The notes under the pieces are model-generated. The model ran no database searches and was not told where the DNA came from. It was given only the letters and a program-made list of their open reading frames with translations. Both the position numbers and the translations under genes were made by a program. 64,000 nucleotides of DNA from Maridesulfovibrio sp. (GTDB lineage: Bacteria > Desulfobacterota > Desulfovibrionia > Desulfovibrionales > Desulfovibrionaceae), in NCBI RefSeq assembly GCF_963666665.1, contig NZ_OY762999.1, forward strand, positions 3,878,001 through 3,942,000, read 5' to 3'. Below are positions 19,028 through 26,037 of the stretch, one piece after another (position 1 is the first letter of the stretch; every line of letters starts with the position of its first letter).

Positions 19028-20692
19028 TTATGAATATGTCCGGTCCACGCCGGGTTTTATCTGACATTTTACCCTGATATTGCGCCCGACAGTACTGGCC
19101 CCGTTAACCATATTAAATGATGAGGAACTGGTGATCTGGGCATTGGAACCGTCTGAGGCCACATGCATTTCGCCGAGATGGGCCAGCAGGTGGTTCATGG
19201 CGTCTCTTTCCGCATCTTCGATCTTGTAATTGCGGGGGATGTTCTCACGGTGTCCCAAAGAGGGGATGAACATGAGTCCGCGTTCGGTGTCGGCGAAGAG
19301 TTCCAGCTCGGTGGTTGTACGGGTCAGGGCCGCGCCGATTGCGTTTGCTACGTCGTAGTTTTGCGGAACTTCAGTCGAAAGTCGGAACTTGCGGAAGATA
19401 TCCATTTTCATGGCCTGTGCCGGGCCGCCCATTATGTATATCTTGCGGGGGATAATTTTTCTGTTCTCCAGCAATTCGTGGATGGTGTAGACCGGCTGCT
19501 GGTTGATCTCGTCCACTAGGCAGCGGGTGGAGTCATGGATTTTCTCTATTGCGTATCCGATGGCCTGATCTGCAAGTTCTTCAGCTTCAAAGCCGTGTTT
19601 AGCGGCAAAAGCACTAAATCCTGATTTCGAACGTTCTGTGTTGCCGCAGTCGCAGGAACCCTTCCAGATAAGCGCGTCAGTGAGGGTCGGGATTTCACCT
19701 CCGAAGGCAATGGACGGGCCGAGACGGTTGGGACCGACCCGGACGCTGCCGTCAAACATTGATATGGCCGAATCCCCGCCGATGCCGATGGAGTGGACTT
19801 TTAATGCCCGAACAAGGGTGGGGTGGGAGCCGATGTGGATGCCTTCCTGCTCTATAAGCGGGCTTCCCCCGGCGAAAATTGCAATGTCTGTGGTGGTCCC
19901 GCCGATATCGTAGATGATGGAATCGTGGGTGATGTTGCACAGGGCAATGATGCCCATGACACTCGCTGCTGGGCCGGAAAAGATGGATTGCACCGGAACC
20001 CTGCGTGAAAGCTCCAGCGGCATGGTTCCGCCGTCCGCTTTGAGAATGTTGACCTTGATCTGACCGAGTCCCATTTCATCAAGGGTCTCGGCAATGGCAT
20101 CTGCGAACTTGTTGAAGACCCGCCAGACCGCACAGTTATAGAAGGCGGTGGAAATGCGGCGCGGGAAGTTAAGTCTTCCGGTGAGCTGGTGACCTAAAGT
20201 GATGAAGTCCGCATTGTCGCCGATGGCCAGTTCAATGGATTTTTCATGGGCCGGGTTGCGGGGGGAAAATTTGGTGACTGCTGCATATACTTTGATTCCG
20301 GATTTACGGCAGGAAGCAATCGCTTCTTCAAGGGAGAGGTTGTCAAGCCGTTTGGTTTCCGAACCGCGGTGATCCAGCGATCCGGGGATAACGTGGAAAT
20401 CCTTGCAGATCATGAAAGAATGGGGGTCGAGCCCCGGACCTGCGGAGACTATTACGCCCACATCTTCGTAGTTTCCTTCAACAATGGAGTTGGTAGACAG
20501 GGTTGTGGACAGGTTCAGCTGGCGTATGCGGGAAGGGTCGGTGTGGCGGAGAATTTCTCCAAGGCTGGTCCTGATGGAGGAGAGCAAGTTGTCATGTTCT
20601 GTGGCAACCTTGACCTGCGCTTCCAGTCCGTCTGGGCCTATGGCAACAGCGTCTGTGTGGGTTCCGCCGACATCAATTCCAAGAAGGAGCAT
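19028..20692 (-). CDS. Hydantoinase/oxoprolinase-family protein (HyuA-like)
   Basis: A 554-residue protein opening with the ASKHA-type phosphate-binding strand GIDVGGTHTDAVAIG. It also has DIGGTTTDIAIF near residue 280. This matches the hydantoinase A / 5-oxoprolinase family, ATP-dependent ring-opening or acyl-activating enzymes. It is shorter than full HyuA (about 700), and no hyuB-like partner gene is present. The start at 20692 was chosen because AAGGA lies eight bases upstream; an in-frame ATG 33 bases earlier lacks that support. It probably forms an operon with the downstream deacetylase-family gene. Substrate unknown. Confidence 0.85.
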   Translation of the reverse strand: MLLLGIDVGGTHTDAVAIGPDGLEAQVKVATEHDNLLSSIRTSLGEILRHTDPSRIRQLNLSTTLSTNSIVEGNYEDVGVIVSAGPGLDPHSFMICKDFHVIPGSLDHRGSETKRLDNLSLEEAIASCRKSGIKVYAAVTKFSPRNPAHEKSIELAIGDNADFITLGHQLTGRLNFPRRISTAFYNCAVWRVFNKFADAIAETLDEMGLGQIKVNILKADGGTMPLELSRRVPVQSIFSGPAASVMGIIALCNITHDSIIYDIGGTTTDIAIFAGGSPLIEQEGIHIGSHPTLVRALKVHSIGIGGDSAISMFDGSVRVGPNRLGPSIAFGGEIPTLTDALIWKGSCDCGNTERSKSGFSAFAAKHGFEAEELADQAIGYAIEKIHDSTRCLVDEINQQPVYTIHELLENRKIIPRKIYIMGGPAQAMKMDIFRKFRLSTEVPQNYDVANAIGAALTRTTTELELFADTERGLMFIPSLGHRENIPRNYKIEDAERDAMNHLLAHLGEMHVASDGSNAQITSSSSFNMVNGASTVGRNIRVKCQIKPGVDRTYS

Positions 20693-20870
20693 CTGGTAAT
20701 TCCTTGAATTCTTCCCCCGTTTCATGCGGGAGGCTGGTGAGCAGTATTACATTAATGAATAGATCCATTTATTTCTCTAGCACCCGGCCAATGTTGACGT
20801 CCAGAGCTTTTACCGTCAGCGGCTTGATGTGTTCCGTGAGCGGTTTCATGCTTCTACTTTGCGGAGGACG

Positions 20871-22406
20871 TCAGTTGTTTTTACTTATGCCGAGCTTCTT
20901 CATGCGTGAATCAAAGGTGGAGCGATTAACTTCGGCAGCACGGGCTGCACGGCTGATGTTCCAGCGGTATTTCTCCAGCATTTTCATTATGTACGAGTAT
21001 TCCATCTCTTTCCATGTGTAAGAGCTGAGGTCTTCCTGCGGTCCGTCCTGCAGAATTGTTTTTTCGCTCTGTTTGCGGGCTCTATTCTCCACGGGCGGTT
21101 TAGTCCCGGGGTGCACGATGTGCAGTGGAAGGTCTTTGATGGATATAGTGTCGCCGGGAACCATGGCTTGAAATTGTTTGACCATGTTTTCCAGTTCGCG
21201 GATGTTTCCCGGCCAGTTGTATTTCTCCATAACAGCCATTGCTTCGTTAGACATATTTTTAGGCAGCATATGGCTATGGGCAGCTTCTCGGCTCAGGAAA
21301 TGTCCGGTCAGCAGGTTGATGTCCTCTCTTCGTTCGCGCAGGGCGGGCAGCTTGAGGGGCAGGACGTTGAGCCTGTAGTATAAGTCTTCCCTGAATCTGC
21401 CGGAACGTACATCCTCTTCAAGGTTGCGGTTTGTGGCTGAGATGATGCGGATGTCGATTTTTTTTGTATGGGTGCCGCCAAGGGGTTTGATTTCACTTTC
21501 CTGCAGGACCCGAAGTAGTTTGGCTTGCAGGTTGATGTCCATGTCACCGATTTCATCAAGAAATACTGTGCCTCCATCCGCAGCTTCAAACAATCCGGAT
21601 TTATTGCTGGTGGCGCCGGTAAATGCCCCTTTTACATAACCGAAAAGTTCACTTTCAAGCAGGTTCTCGGGAATGGCACTGCAGTTTTGGGTCAGGAAAG
21701 GTTTCTGGGCCCGCGAACTCTGGGCGTGAATTTCTTCGGCGAATAGTTCCTTACCTGTCCCGGATTCGCCGTAGAGTAGGACCGGATAGTTTGTAGCTCC
21801 GTAATTTTTGACCAGTTTGAGGGCCTTGTTTACGGATTGGCTATTGCCCACAATTGTCTTGTTGTTCCGGATGCTGCTCAAGGTCCGGCTGAGTTGGGCG
21901 AATTCAATGCGCTGTTTTTGAAATTCAATGGAATTGCGTAAGGAAATTGAACCTATATCCACCATGTCCTGCAGCATGGTCAGGTATGCCGGGTCAAGGT
22001 TGAGCTGTTCCCCTGCTGCACTGGTGTCGATGACCTGCACAGCTCCATAAACATCCTGTCCTTCAAGTTTAAGTGGAAAGCAGAGGATCAGACGGCTTTT
22101 AATTTTGAAGTCTTTTTCCAGTGAGCTGTAATGCCGCGAGTCTCCTGCTTCGGCAATGGTCATTTCGCCATTTTGAATAACCCAGCCCACAATGCTTTTT
22201 TCCTGCGGAGAGATTCTGACTCCTTTCACGTTCTCGCTTTTTTCACCCAATGCTTCAACGCATTCATACATGCCGTCTCGTTCCAGCCAGAGGGAACCGC
22301 GTTCAACATTCTGCAGTTTAAGCAACAGGGTCAGAATTTGTTGCTGCAATTTTTCCGGGTCTAATTCTTTAGAAAGGGCCTTGTAATCATTTACAGATAT
22401 AGTCAT
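20871..22406 (-). CDS. Sigma-54-dependent transcriptional activator with GAF sensor domain
   Basis: A 511-residue enhancer-binding protein. It has an N-terminal GAF domain (about residues 18-160), then a sigma-54 AAA+ domain with Walker A GESGTGKE near 214, an intact GAFTGA loop near 265 that contacts sigma-54, and Walker B VFLDEIGD near 285. The C-terminal helix-turn-helix is ISRAARAAEVNRSTFDSRMK. The GAF domain replaces a phosphorylatable receiver, so it probably senses a small ligand or redox signal. It lies upstream of the HyuA-like gene on the same strand and is divergent from a sigma-54-type promoter at 22577. Both are plausible targets. Confidence 0.93.
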   Translation of the reverse strand: MTISVNDYKALSKELDPEKLQQQILTLLLKLQNVERGSLWLERDGMYECVEALGEKSENVKGVRISPQEKSIVGWVIQNGEMTIAEAGDSRHYSSLEKDFKIKSRLILCFPLKLEGQDVYGAVQVIDTSAAGEQLNLDPAYLTMLQDMVDIGSISLRNSIEFQKQRIEFAQLSRTLSSIRNNKTIVGNSQSVNKALKLVKNYGATNYPVLLYGESGTGKELFAEEIHAQSSRAQKPFLTQNCSAIPENLLESELFGYVKGAFTGATSNKSGLFEAADGGTVFLDEIGDMDINLQAKLLRVLQESEIKPLGGTHTKKIDIRIISATNRNLEEDVRSGRFREDLYYRLNVLPLKLPALRERREDINLLTGHFLSREAAHSHMLPKNMSNEAMAVMEKYNWPGNIRELENMVKQFQAMVPGDTISIKDLPLHIVHPGTKPPVENRARKQSEKTILQDGPQEDLSSYTWKEMEYSYIMKMLEKYRWNISRAARAAEVNRSTFDSRMKKLGISKNN

Positions 22407-22457
22407 AATAATAAGTTTTTATCAGGTTATACGATTCTTTTATTTAGAGATATTTAT

Positions 22458-22486
22458 GATATATCGGTAAAATTACTCTTGGTCAA
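22458..22486 (-). promoter_or_regulatory. Sigma-70-type promoter candidate for the sigma-54 activator gene
   Basis: On the minus strand, TTGACC (22486-22481) is followed by 17 bases and TATATC (22463-22458), about 50 bp ahead of the activator ATG. Spacing is ideal and the -10 is a 4/6 match. Confidence 0.45.
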
Positions 22487-22576
22487 CAATGATTGCACGG
22501 TGAATAATTAAGTTGATGGCGTTTTTGGGAGAACGATCCCTTTGAAATAGTGCTGTCAGCAGTTCTTGATAAAATT

Positions 22577-22592
22577 TGGCACGGATGGTGCT
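22577..22592 (+). promoter_or_regulatory. Sigma-54 promoter
   Basis: TGGCACG-N4-GTGCT places the invariant GG (22578-22579) and GC (22590-22591) exactly ten bases apart. It differs from the sigma-54 consensus only at the first base of the -12 element. It lies between a sigma-54 activator gene on the opposite strand and a small gene downstream. Transcription would start near 22603. Confidence 0.75.
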
Positions 22593-22619
22593 GTAGGGAA
22601 GATAGCTTGTTAGTCAAGT

Positions 22620-22673
22620 ATGGACCGGAGAGCCCACTCCACCTCCCCGACCCCTCCGGGCTTTCCGGTCCAT
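22620..22673 (+). ncRNA. Structured 5' leader or small RNA with C-rich anti-Shine-Dalgarno loop
   Basis: A 16-bp stem (ATGGACCGGAGAGCCC at 22620-22635 against GGGCTTTCCGGTCCAT at 22658-22673, one G-U) holds a 22-base loop that is almost all C with a few A, T and G. It contains CTCC, CCTCC and CCCC motifs complementary to Shine-Dalgarno sequences. It begins about 17 bases after the predicted sigma-54 start. No U-run follows, so it is not a simple terminator. RNA function is inferred from structure only. Confidence 0.5.
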
Positions 22674-22727
22674 AACCTTTTCAAGAACAAATTCGACGCA
22701 ATTCCTCGAATATACGGAGATGGTCTG

Positions 22728-22961
22728 ATGAGTAGTGTTGAAAGTTTAATATCCATGCATCGCGAAGATATGTCTCTCTTGAGAATCGAAGCCAAACAGG
22801 CTCGGAGAGAACGCTTGGATAGCTGTCGTGAGATGGATCAGGCATTTAAAGACCTGCGCAGCAGGCTTTCCGCTGAAATGCCGGTGACAAGTTCTTATTC
22901 TTTTAAGCTCCGTGCTCCCATTGCCTTTATGGCTACCCTGATGGGAGTGATTAGTTTTTAG
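22728..22961 (+). CDS. Small protein of unknown function, sigma-54-linked
   Basis: A 77-residue protein starting at ATG 22728 with GGAGA eight bases upstream. Residues 1-55 are charged and helical (MSSVESLISMHREDMS..., then arginine- and glutamate-rich sequence). The end is hydrophobic (APIAFMATLMGVISF), suggesting membrane contact or partner binding. I do not recognise a family. It is the only gene between the sigma-54 promoter and the terminator at 23005, so it is probably expressed alone under activator control. An upstream in-frame ATG at 22620 lies inside the hairpin and is not used in this call. Confidence 0.6.
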   Translation: MSSVESLISMHREDMSLLRIEAKQARRERLDSCREMDQAFKDLRSRLSAEMPVTSSYSFKLRAPIAFMATLMGVISF

Positions 22962-23004
22962 TAGTTTTGTGTACCCGCTATTTTGCGGGATGATCGCCAG
23001 CTAA

Positions 23005-23042
23005 AAAAAAGCCCGTTCATCAAATGATGAACGGGCTTTTTT
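23005..23042. terminator. Bidirectional terminator
   Basis: A perfect 18-bp stem (AAAAAAGCCCGTTCATCA and its complement) with an AA loop. It serves the small plus-strand gene and, on the minus strand, the ZnuA-like gene whose stop codon it touches. Confidence 0.95.
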
Positions 23043-23925
23043 AGTGTTGTGTTGCAAATGCGCTGGCTGTACGGCGCATGTTGGCGGCCCAGTCTTCGGC
23101 TAGCGGATCAGCTGTCAGTACGCGTGCTCCGATAGAGTTTGCTATGGTTTTTGCGCTTTTTTGGGAAAATTGGGGTTGGATGAAAATAGCTTTTACTGAA
23201 TTGGCTTTGGCGAATTCGATGAGCTGGGCCAGCTTTTTGGGGCTGGGTTCCTTGCCTTCCAGTTCTATGGGGATCTGATTTAAACCGTATGTGTCAGCAA
23301 AGTATCCCCATGAAGGATGGTAAACCATGAAACTGAATTCCTGTCCTTTTTGGGTAAATGTTTTCAGGAGCTCGGAGTCAATTATGTTTATTTCAGCTGC
23401 AAAGTTCAGGTAGTTGCGGGTGTAGTCTTCTGCATGTGCTGGGTCGTGCTCAATCAGGGTGTCTCTGATTTTCTGGCTGATGATTCTGACTAAGGGTGGG
23501 GCAAGCCAGATATGAGGGTCTTTGATTTGTGCTTCGCCATGGTCATCATGGTGGGCGTGTTCGTCTCCGTGGATGTGAGTCTTCATTGTCCGGTGAACAG
23601 CTTCTTTTCCAAGATTTATGATTTCAAGGTTGCTGTTGGCGGATTTGAATCGCGGAAGCCAAGCCTGTTCAAAGGGGACACCTATTGCAAAGTAAACCTC
23701 TGACTTGCTTAGGTCAGCCATCTGTTTAGGCTGTGGTTCATAGGTGGCAGGACTGCTTCCGGCTTTGACCATAATGTTTATTTTTATTTTGTCTCCGCCG
23801 ATTTTTTCTACGAAATATTTCAGAGGTGCAATCGAGACTGTCGCCTGGAGTTGTTCGGCGCCAGCTGCTGAATAGCCCAATAGTATGGTTATTGCGGTCA
23901 GTAAGATTGTTCTGGATAGTTTCAT
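23041..23925 (-). CDS. ZnuA-like zinc/metal ABC transporter substrate-binding protein
   Basis: A 294-residue periplasmic cluster A-I binding protein that would deliver zinc or manganese to an ABC permease. A signal peptide is at residues 1-23. A histidine-rich loop (HIHGDEHAHHDDHGE, near 115-129) points to zinc. Ligand positions DPHIWLAP, VYHPSWGY and TADPLAED are conserved. The usual first ligand, the His of the PHTYEP-type motif, is Ala here (SPATYEP, residue 60). Start ATG 23925 has AGGAAG seven bases upstream. No permease or ATPase gene is adjacent, so the transporter partners are encoded elsewhere. Confidence 0.88.
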   Translation of the reverse strand: MKLSRTILLTAITILLGYSAAGAEQLQATVSIAPLKYFVEKIGGDKIKINIMVKAGSSPATYEPQPKQMADLSKSEVYFAIGVPFEQAWLPRFKSANSNLEIINLGKEAVHRTMKTHIHGDEHAHHDDHGEAQIKDPHIWLAPPLVRIISQKIRDTLIEHDPAHAEDYTRNYLNFAAEINIIDSELLKTFTQKGQEFSFMVYHPSWGYFADTYGLNQIPIELEGKEPSPKKLAQLIEFAKANSVKAIFIQPQFSQKSAKTIANSIGARVLTADPLAEDWAANMRRTASAFATQH

Positions 23926-23978
23926 GTCTTCTTCCTGTGTTTGAGATTCAATTTCATCTAGTTGAAGATGAGCCATAT

Positions 23979-24008
23979 CTTATATGATGTCAATTGTGAT
24001 TGTCATCA
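23979..24008 (-). promoter_or_regulatory. Promoter and palindromic operator candidate of the ZnuA-like gene
   Basis: On the minus strand, ATGACA (24006-24001) and TATAAG (23984-23979) are separated by 16 bases. A 24-bp imperfect palindrome, TGATGTCAAT-tgtg-ATTGTCATCA (23985-24008, 9 of 10 arm positions), covers the spacer and the -35. That is the classic place for a repressor such as a Zur- or Fur-type metalloregulator. Which regulator is unknown. Confidence 0.55.
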
Positions 24009-24232
24009 GTTTTGCCAAGTCTGATCCTCCCTGTTTTTTCGCTTTCTTCGAATCTGAAAATTTAATTACTGATTGGGTCGCTGTTTTCGAATCTTAGTTG
24101 TGGTTCTTCTGCGATTTGATTTATTTAATTGTCTATGGTTAATAAATGTCAGTTGAATTTTCTGCCGCAATTTTCCAAATATGTTTTTTATGTGTATAAA
24201 AGTTGTCTTTATGTGTATGAAGTTTCCAGTTT

Positions 24233-24248
24233 TGGCACAGAGCGTGCT
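24233..24248 (+). promoter_or_regulatory. Sigma-54 promoter of the amtB operon
   Basis: TGGCACA-N4-GTGCT has GG (24234-24235) and GC (24246-24247) exactly ten bases apart, 127 bp before the amtB ATG. Nitrogen-regulated amt/glnK operons are typical sigma-54/NtrC targets. The rest of the roughly 450-base gap between the ZnuA-like gene and amtB holds the metal-operator candidate described separately and AT-rich sequence without recognisable features. Confidence 0.7.
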
Positions 24249-24375
24249 TTGTTACTAGCTAAAATGCATTTTTGAAGGCTGATTTGTCTAAAATTGTAAA
24301 ATAAGAAGCGTTAAAAACGATTTTAGAGACGAAATTGTAAAAAAGAGACATTGAATCAACGGGGGTTGATCAGAA

Positions 24376-25578
24376 ATGAATGCGGCGGATACTTCATTTA
24401 TACTTATTTGTGCAGCTCTGGTTATGTTTATGACTCCGGGGCTGGCCCTTTTCTATGGTGGTATGGTGCGTAGCAAAAACGTATTGGCTACGATCATGCA
24501 GAGTTTCATCATGCTCGGACTGGTTTCAATTGTCTGGGCGGTCATCGGGTATTCCTTGTCCTTTGGGACTGACATCGGCGGTGTTATCGGCGGTATGGAT
24601 TTCTTCGCCCTTAATGGTGTGGGCATGGATACAGTTAACAGCCCCGCCAGCAACCTGCCTCATCTTCTTTTTATGGTTTTCCAGTGTATGTTTGCGGTCA
24701 TCACCCCCGCACTTATAACCGGAGCCTTTGCCGAGCGTATGAAGTTCGGTGCATTGCTGATTTTCAGCGCCTTCTGGGTTATCCTTGTTTATGCTCCCAT
24801 GTGCCACTGGGTCTGGGGCGGCGGCTGGATGGGGGACCATGGTGCTCTCGACTTTGCAGGCGGCGCGGTTGTTCACATGAGTTCCGCAGCAGCAGCTCTT
24901 GCCGGATGTTTGGTCGTGGGTAAGCGCAAGGGATATGGTAAAGAGCCTTTCATTCCCCACAACCTGCCTATGACCCTGCTCGGCGCGGGTATGCTCTGGT
25001 TCGGCTGGTTCGGTTTTAACGCCGGTTCCGCCCTTGCTGCTAACGGTCTGGCTGCCAATGCTTTTGTAACCACTCACCTTGCCGCAGCTGCCGCAGTTCT
25101 TGGCTGGTTGCTTGTTGAAGCCATGCATGGTGGCAAACCTACCACTCTCGGTGCTGCTTCCGGTGCTGTGGCCGGGCTGGTTGCCATCACCCCGGCAGCC
25201 GGTTTTGTAACTCCCATGGCTTCTATTGTTATCGGTTTCGGTGGCGGTATGGTCTGCTATGGTGGTGTGCTTATGAAATCCAAGTTCGGCTACGATGATT
25301 CCCTTGACGTTGTCGGTATTCACGGTCTGGGCGGAACTTACGGGGCTATCGTTACCGGATTGTTTGCCAGCATCGGTGCGGAAGGTCTCTTTTACGGCAA
25401 CGCCTCCCAGCTTTGGATCCAGATTGAATCCTGCATTGCCACCTGGGCATACTGTTTTACTGTAAGCTGGATTCTTTTCAAATTGATCGACAAGTTTTAC
25501 GGCTTGCGTCCTTCTGAAGAAGAGGAAGTTGCAGGGATGGATGTCTCGGATCACAGCGAAACCGGTTATCAGATTTAA
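24376..25578 (+). CDS. amtB: Ammonium transporter AmtB
   Basis: A 400-residue Amt channel that conducts ammonia/ammonium across the inner membrane. Eleven hydrophobic helices are evident. Both pore histidines are present, in VVHMSSAAAALAG and VGIHGLGGTYG. The entry signature is CHWVWGGGWMG. There is no cleavable signal peptide (start MNAADTSFILI). It heads an operon with a PII protein, which plugs the channel under nitrogen sufficiency, and the PII-modifying enzyme GlnD. Confidence 0.95.
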   Translation: MNAADTSFILICAALVMFMTPGLALFYGGMVRSKNVLATIMQSFIMLGLVSIVWAVIGYSLSFGTDIGGVIGGMDFFALNGVGMDTVNSPASNLPHLLFMVFQCMFAVITPALITGAFAERMKFGALLIFSAFWVILVYAPMCHWVWGGGWMGDHGALDFAGGAVVHMSSAAAALAGCLVVGKRKGYGKEPFIPHNLPMTLLGAGMLWFGWFGFNAGSALAANGLAANAFVTTHLAAAAAVLGWLLVEAMHGGKPTTLGAASGAVAGLVAITPAAGFVTPMASIVIGFGGGMVCYGGVLMKSKFGYDDSLDVVGIHGLGGTYGAIVTGLFASIGAEGLFYGNASQLWIQIESCIATWAYCFTVSWILFKLIDKFYGLRPSEEEEVAGMDVSDHSETGYQI

Positions 25579-25589
25579 AACAGAGACTC

Positions 25590-25650
25590 GATGCGCCTCG
25601 CGCTTTTGTCAGATGATTTCGCCTCCGGCGGCCAGAGGAGCTAAGCCCCT
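25590..25650. repeat. Dispersed intergenic repeat copy between amtB and glnB
   Basis: A GC-rich segment begins with GATGCGCCTCGCGCTTTT (25590-25607), followed by GCCTCCGGCGGCC. The first 18 bases recur inverted at 47313-47330 with one difference. The GCCGGAGGC core also recurs near 58499-58509. It separates amtB from glnB by 120 bp within one operon. Confidence 0.55.
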
Positions 25651-25698
25651 TTGGAATCCCTAATAATGGGTTTGATCTTATAATATAGGATAGTTCCA

Positions 25699-26037
25699 AT
25701 GAGAAAGATTGAAATAATTGTACGGCCTTTCAAGGTCGATGATGTAAAGGACGCCATTGCTGCTCTCGGACTTAAGGGCATGACCGTAACTGACGTGAAA
25801 GGTTTCGGGCGTCAGGGTGGACACAAGGAAGTTTACCGTGGTGCCGAGTATCAGGTGGACTTCATTGCCAAGACCAAGGTTGAGATTGTGGTCGATGCAG
25901 ACCGGGTTTCCGAAGTGATCGACGCAGTCAGTGCCGCTGCCAAGACCGGAAAGGTCGGCGATGGTAAAATCTTTGTTATCCCGGTTGAAGAAGTGGTGCG
26001 TATCCGTACGGGCGAGACTGGGCCGGAAGCCATATAA
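25699..26037 (+). CDS. glnB: Nitrogen regulatory protein PII
   Basis: A 112-residue PII trimer subunit that reports 2-oxoglutarate and ATP/ADP levels. The uridylylation site Tyr51 lies in the T-loop (YRGAEYQVDF), and the C-terminal signature GKVGDGKIFV is present. By position next to amtB it could equally be called GlnK. It stops directly at the start of glnD with no gap, so modification enzyme and target are made together. Confidence 0.93.
   Translation: MRKIEIIVRPFKVDDVKDAIAALGLKGMTVTDVKGFGRQGGHKEVYRGAEYQVDFIAKTKVEIVVDADRVSEVIDAVSAAAKTGKVGDGKIFVIPVEEVVRIRTGETGPEAI

Noticed and set aside
22620..22727. In-frame upstream extension of the small sigma-54-linked protein from ATG 22620
   Set aside because: That ATG is inside the left arm of the hairpin and has no ribosome-binding site. 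ATG 22728 has a good one.
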